This document shows positions 62,167 through 64,000 of a stretch of 64,000 nt of DNA, piece by piece. The first letter of the stretch is position 1. Each line of letters starts with the position of its first letter. The position numbers and the translations under genes are program-made. This DNA is from Clostridiaceae bacterium M8S5. Its GTDB lineage: Bacteria; Bacillota; Clostridia; Tissierellales; MCWD3. The notes under the pieces were generated by a model. It was not told the DNA's origin and did not search any database. It saw nothing but the letters and a program-made list of their open reading frames with translations. The stretch covers positions 2,418,001-2,482,000 of the forward strand of contig CP118523.1 in the NCBI GenBank assembly GCA_029227815.1, read 5' to 3'.

Positions 62167-64000
62167 TTAGTTAACTTGTTTACCATTTATATATAATTCC
62201 ATCAAATGCCCTTTTTTAACTGTTGTCCCAGGCAATGGGTATTGATCTATTACTATATCTCCTTTTTTGACATCAACTATATCTGTATTGTATTTCAATC
62301 CCATAGAACTAAGCATTTTACCTGCTTCGGTAATTGTCTTATTCCTAACATCCGGTACTTTCAAATTGTTTTTTTCAATACTGTTTAATTCTTCCTCAGT
62401 ATATCTTGGTTTTAAATTCAGATATTTCAGAGTATCCTCTACAACCGCTCCTGCAACAGGTGCTGCTATTTGACCTCCATAATATATTCCATTTGTTGGT
62501 TCATCTATAATTATTAATGCACATATTTGCGGATCATACGCAGGTGCTACAGCCATAAATGATGCTATATATCTTCCTTGAGCATATCTTCCATCAATAA
62601 CCTTTTGGGCCGTACCTGTCTTACCACCAACATGATATCCTTTTACATATGCTTTTTTACCAGTACCTACTGAAACTACACTTTCGAGTATTTCAAGTAA
62701 CGTTTTTGAAGTTTTCTCAGATACAACTCTCCTAACCACCTTAGTTTTATTTTCTTTTATTAAATTACCTTCATCATCAACTATTTCTTTAACTATTCTT
62801 GGTTTCATCAAATTCCCACCATTAGCTATTGCTGAAACCGCTGTTAATAGCTGTATAGGTGTTACTGCAATACCTTGACCGAATGAAATAGTTGCTAAAT
62901 TGATTTCCTTTATATATTTAACGTCAGCAGGTATTATTCCTGATTGTTCTCCTGTTAATTTGATTCCAGTTTTTTTACCAAATCCAAATGCTTTAATATA
63001 ATCATACATTTTCTTAGCTCCAATTCTAAGGCCAACTTCTACAAAAACCTCATTGCATGAATTCTGCACACCTTCCAGAAAAGTTTGACTACCATGAGGA
63101 TTGTAATACCTCCAACATTTTATAGGCTTATAACTTTTTACTTGTCTTACAAAGCCATCGCAATGAAATCTACTGTCCTTACTTACTACTCCCTCTTCTA
63201 GTCCCGCAGCAGCAGTGATAATTTTAAATGTAGATCCAGGCTCATAATTATCATTCACAGGAAAATTTCTCCATGCATCAAATATTTGTTTACTTTTATC
63301 AACCCAAGGTTTATTATCCCATACTTCTTTTTGATCTTCAGTCAATAGCTCCCATGGACTTTCTGGATTATACTGTAAGGTATTCTTGTCATTTAAATTA
63401 TAGTCAGGCTTTGTTGCCATAGCTAAAATATCTCCAGTTTTAGGATCCATTATTATTATAGAAGCATGTTTAGCTTTATTTTTTACTAAAGCTTCATAAG
63501 CAGCTTTTTCTGCAAAATGTTGTATAGTTTCATCTAACGTTAATACCAAATTTTGACCATTCTTTGCTTCATATAGTCTTTCATTACCATAAGGTAACTC
63601 TTTTTGTTTTGCATCAACAGTCTTTATCCATCTACCTGATACCCCTTCTAATTCTTTATTATACGTCCTTTCAACGCCATATTGCCCCTTGTTGTCACTA
63701 TCAGTATGACCGATAATATGTGATGCTATTTGCCCATATGTATAGTATCTTTTATTGTCGTCGACAATTTCTATGCCTTTTAAGTATTGTTTTCTTATTT
63801 TATTTGATATATCTTTTTCTATCCATCTCTTTATCTCTACTAAGCTCTGTCTCTTAGTTATGAGTTTATAAATTTTCTCTTCATCCATTTCTAATAACTG
63901 AGATAAAACGCTAGCTGTTTTTTTAGGATTAGTTATGTCAGCTGGTCTACACCATACTGTATCAAGATTTATATTAGTGGCCATCACTTTGCCGTTTCTA
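62167..64000 (-). CDS. spoVD: SpoVD-type class B penicillin-binding protein (5' end outside window)
   Basis: At least 610 residues; the frame is open through the window edge (RNGKVMATNINLDTVW matches the SpoVD interior after RGxIxDRNGK), so the true start lies beyond 64000. PBP dimerization domain first, then transpeptidase motifs: catalytic Ser-x-x-Lys in EPGSTFKIITA, SxN in NSCNEV and KTG in VGGKTGTAQK. C-terminal PASTA domain (about 60 residues, VPDVRNKTITEAGKMLSSMG). SpoVD works with SpoVE on cortex synthesis; a vegetative PBP2b-type role is possible in species with a single copy. Only one PASTA domain is visible. Confidence 0.9.
   Translation of the reverse strand, partial: RNGKVMATNINLDTVWCRPADITNPKKTASVLSQLLEMDEEKIYKLITKRQSLVEIKRWIEKDISNKIRKQYLKGIEIVDDNKRYYTYGQIASHIIGHTDSDNKGQYGVERTYNKELEGVSGRWIKTVDAKQKELPYGNERLYEAKNGQNLVLTLDETIQHFAEKAAYEALVKNKAKHASIIIMDPKTGDILAMATKPDYNLNDKNTLQYNPESPWELLTEDQKEVWDNKPWVDKSKQIFDAWRNFPVNDNYEPGSTFKIITAAAGLEEGVVSKDSRFHCDGFVRQVKSYKPIKCWRYYNPHGSQTFLEGVQNSCNEVFVEVGLRIGAKKMYDYIKAFGFGKKTGIKLTGEQSGIIPADVKYIKEINLATISFGQGIAVTPIQLLTAVSAIANGGNLMKPRIVKEIVDDEGNLIKENKTKVVRRVVSEKTSKTLLEILESVVSVGTGKKAYVKGYHVGGKTGTAQKVIDGRYAQGRYIASFMAVAPAYDPQICALIIIDEPTNGIYYGGQIAAPVAGAVVEDTLKYLNLKPRYTEEELNSIEKNNLKVPDVRNKTITEAGKMLSSMGLKYNTDIVDVKKGDIVIDQYPLPGTTVKKGHLMELYINGKQVN

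Overview
The window is low-GC (AT-rich) DNA from an endospore-forming anaerobic member of the Clostridia/Tissierellia. Three things point there. It carries sporulation genes: spoIIGA-sigE-sigG, ylmC, spoVD, spoVE, cotE and the cotS/cotSA type. It carries the complete oxidative ornithine fermentation pathway typical of Stickland-type amino-acid fermenters. Most genes have strong GAGGTG-type ribosome binding sites. I cannot name the species.

Layout. 0-10.5 kb (minus strand) is housekeeping: ruvX, a ferredoxin-type aldo/keto reductase, ireB, alaS behind a T-box leader, an AI-2E family permease, PRC-barrel and YtxH-like proteins, then an iscR-iscS-iscU-mnmA group that makes Fe-S clusters and thiolated tRNA. 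10.7-20.7 kb looks like a spore-surface region: a secreted CAP protein, an exosporium/coat-like protein, a putative beta-propeller protein, two family-2 glycosyltransferases, CotE, an acidic amphi-Trp protein, two CotS-like kinase-fold proteins and a CotSA-like glycosyltransferase. 20.8-29.2 kb holds glutamate dehydrogenase, a MATE pump with a divergent MerR regulator, an ABC-2 exporter with its own MerR regulator, rarA and threonine aldolase. 29.2-31.9 kb is gene-poor. It holds two very short Cys-rich peptide genes that resemble clostridial RiPP/bacteriocin precursors, next to a secreted permuted papain-like hydrolase. A third, looser relative of the peptides lies at 6.9 kb, and a close paralogue of the hydrolase lies at 49.1 kb.

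31.9-41.5 kb is the ornithine operon, ord-ortA-ortB-oraS-oraE-glmL-orr. A clear sigma-54 promoter precedes it, with inverted-repeat enhancer sites, and a PAS/sigma-54 activator gene lies just upstream. Racemization (Orr), B12/PLP-dependent amino migration (OraSE, maintained by the GlmL-like protein), oxidative deamination (Ord) and CoA thiolysis (OrtAB) together give acetyl-CoA plus alanine. 41.5-48.7 kb holds phoR, phoP, pgeF, nrdR, ylmC, sigG, sigE and spoIIGA. 49-51.7 kb is an accessory insert (hydrolase paralogue, GNAT, DUF3795/DUF3788 protein). 51.9-64 kb is a division and cell-wall cluster (ftsZ, sbp, two DUF881 proteins, divIB, murA, murG, spoVE, murD, mraY, spoVD). It lacks murE, murF and ftsA at their usual places.

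The most unusual items are the short Cys-rich peptide family, a roughly 150-bp repeat found twice between duplicated terminator hairpins (44.8 and 50.1 kb), the textbook sigma-54 control region of the ornithine operon, and a glycosyltransferase whose ribosome binding site points to an AUA start.
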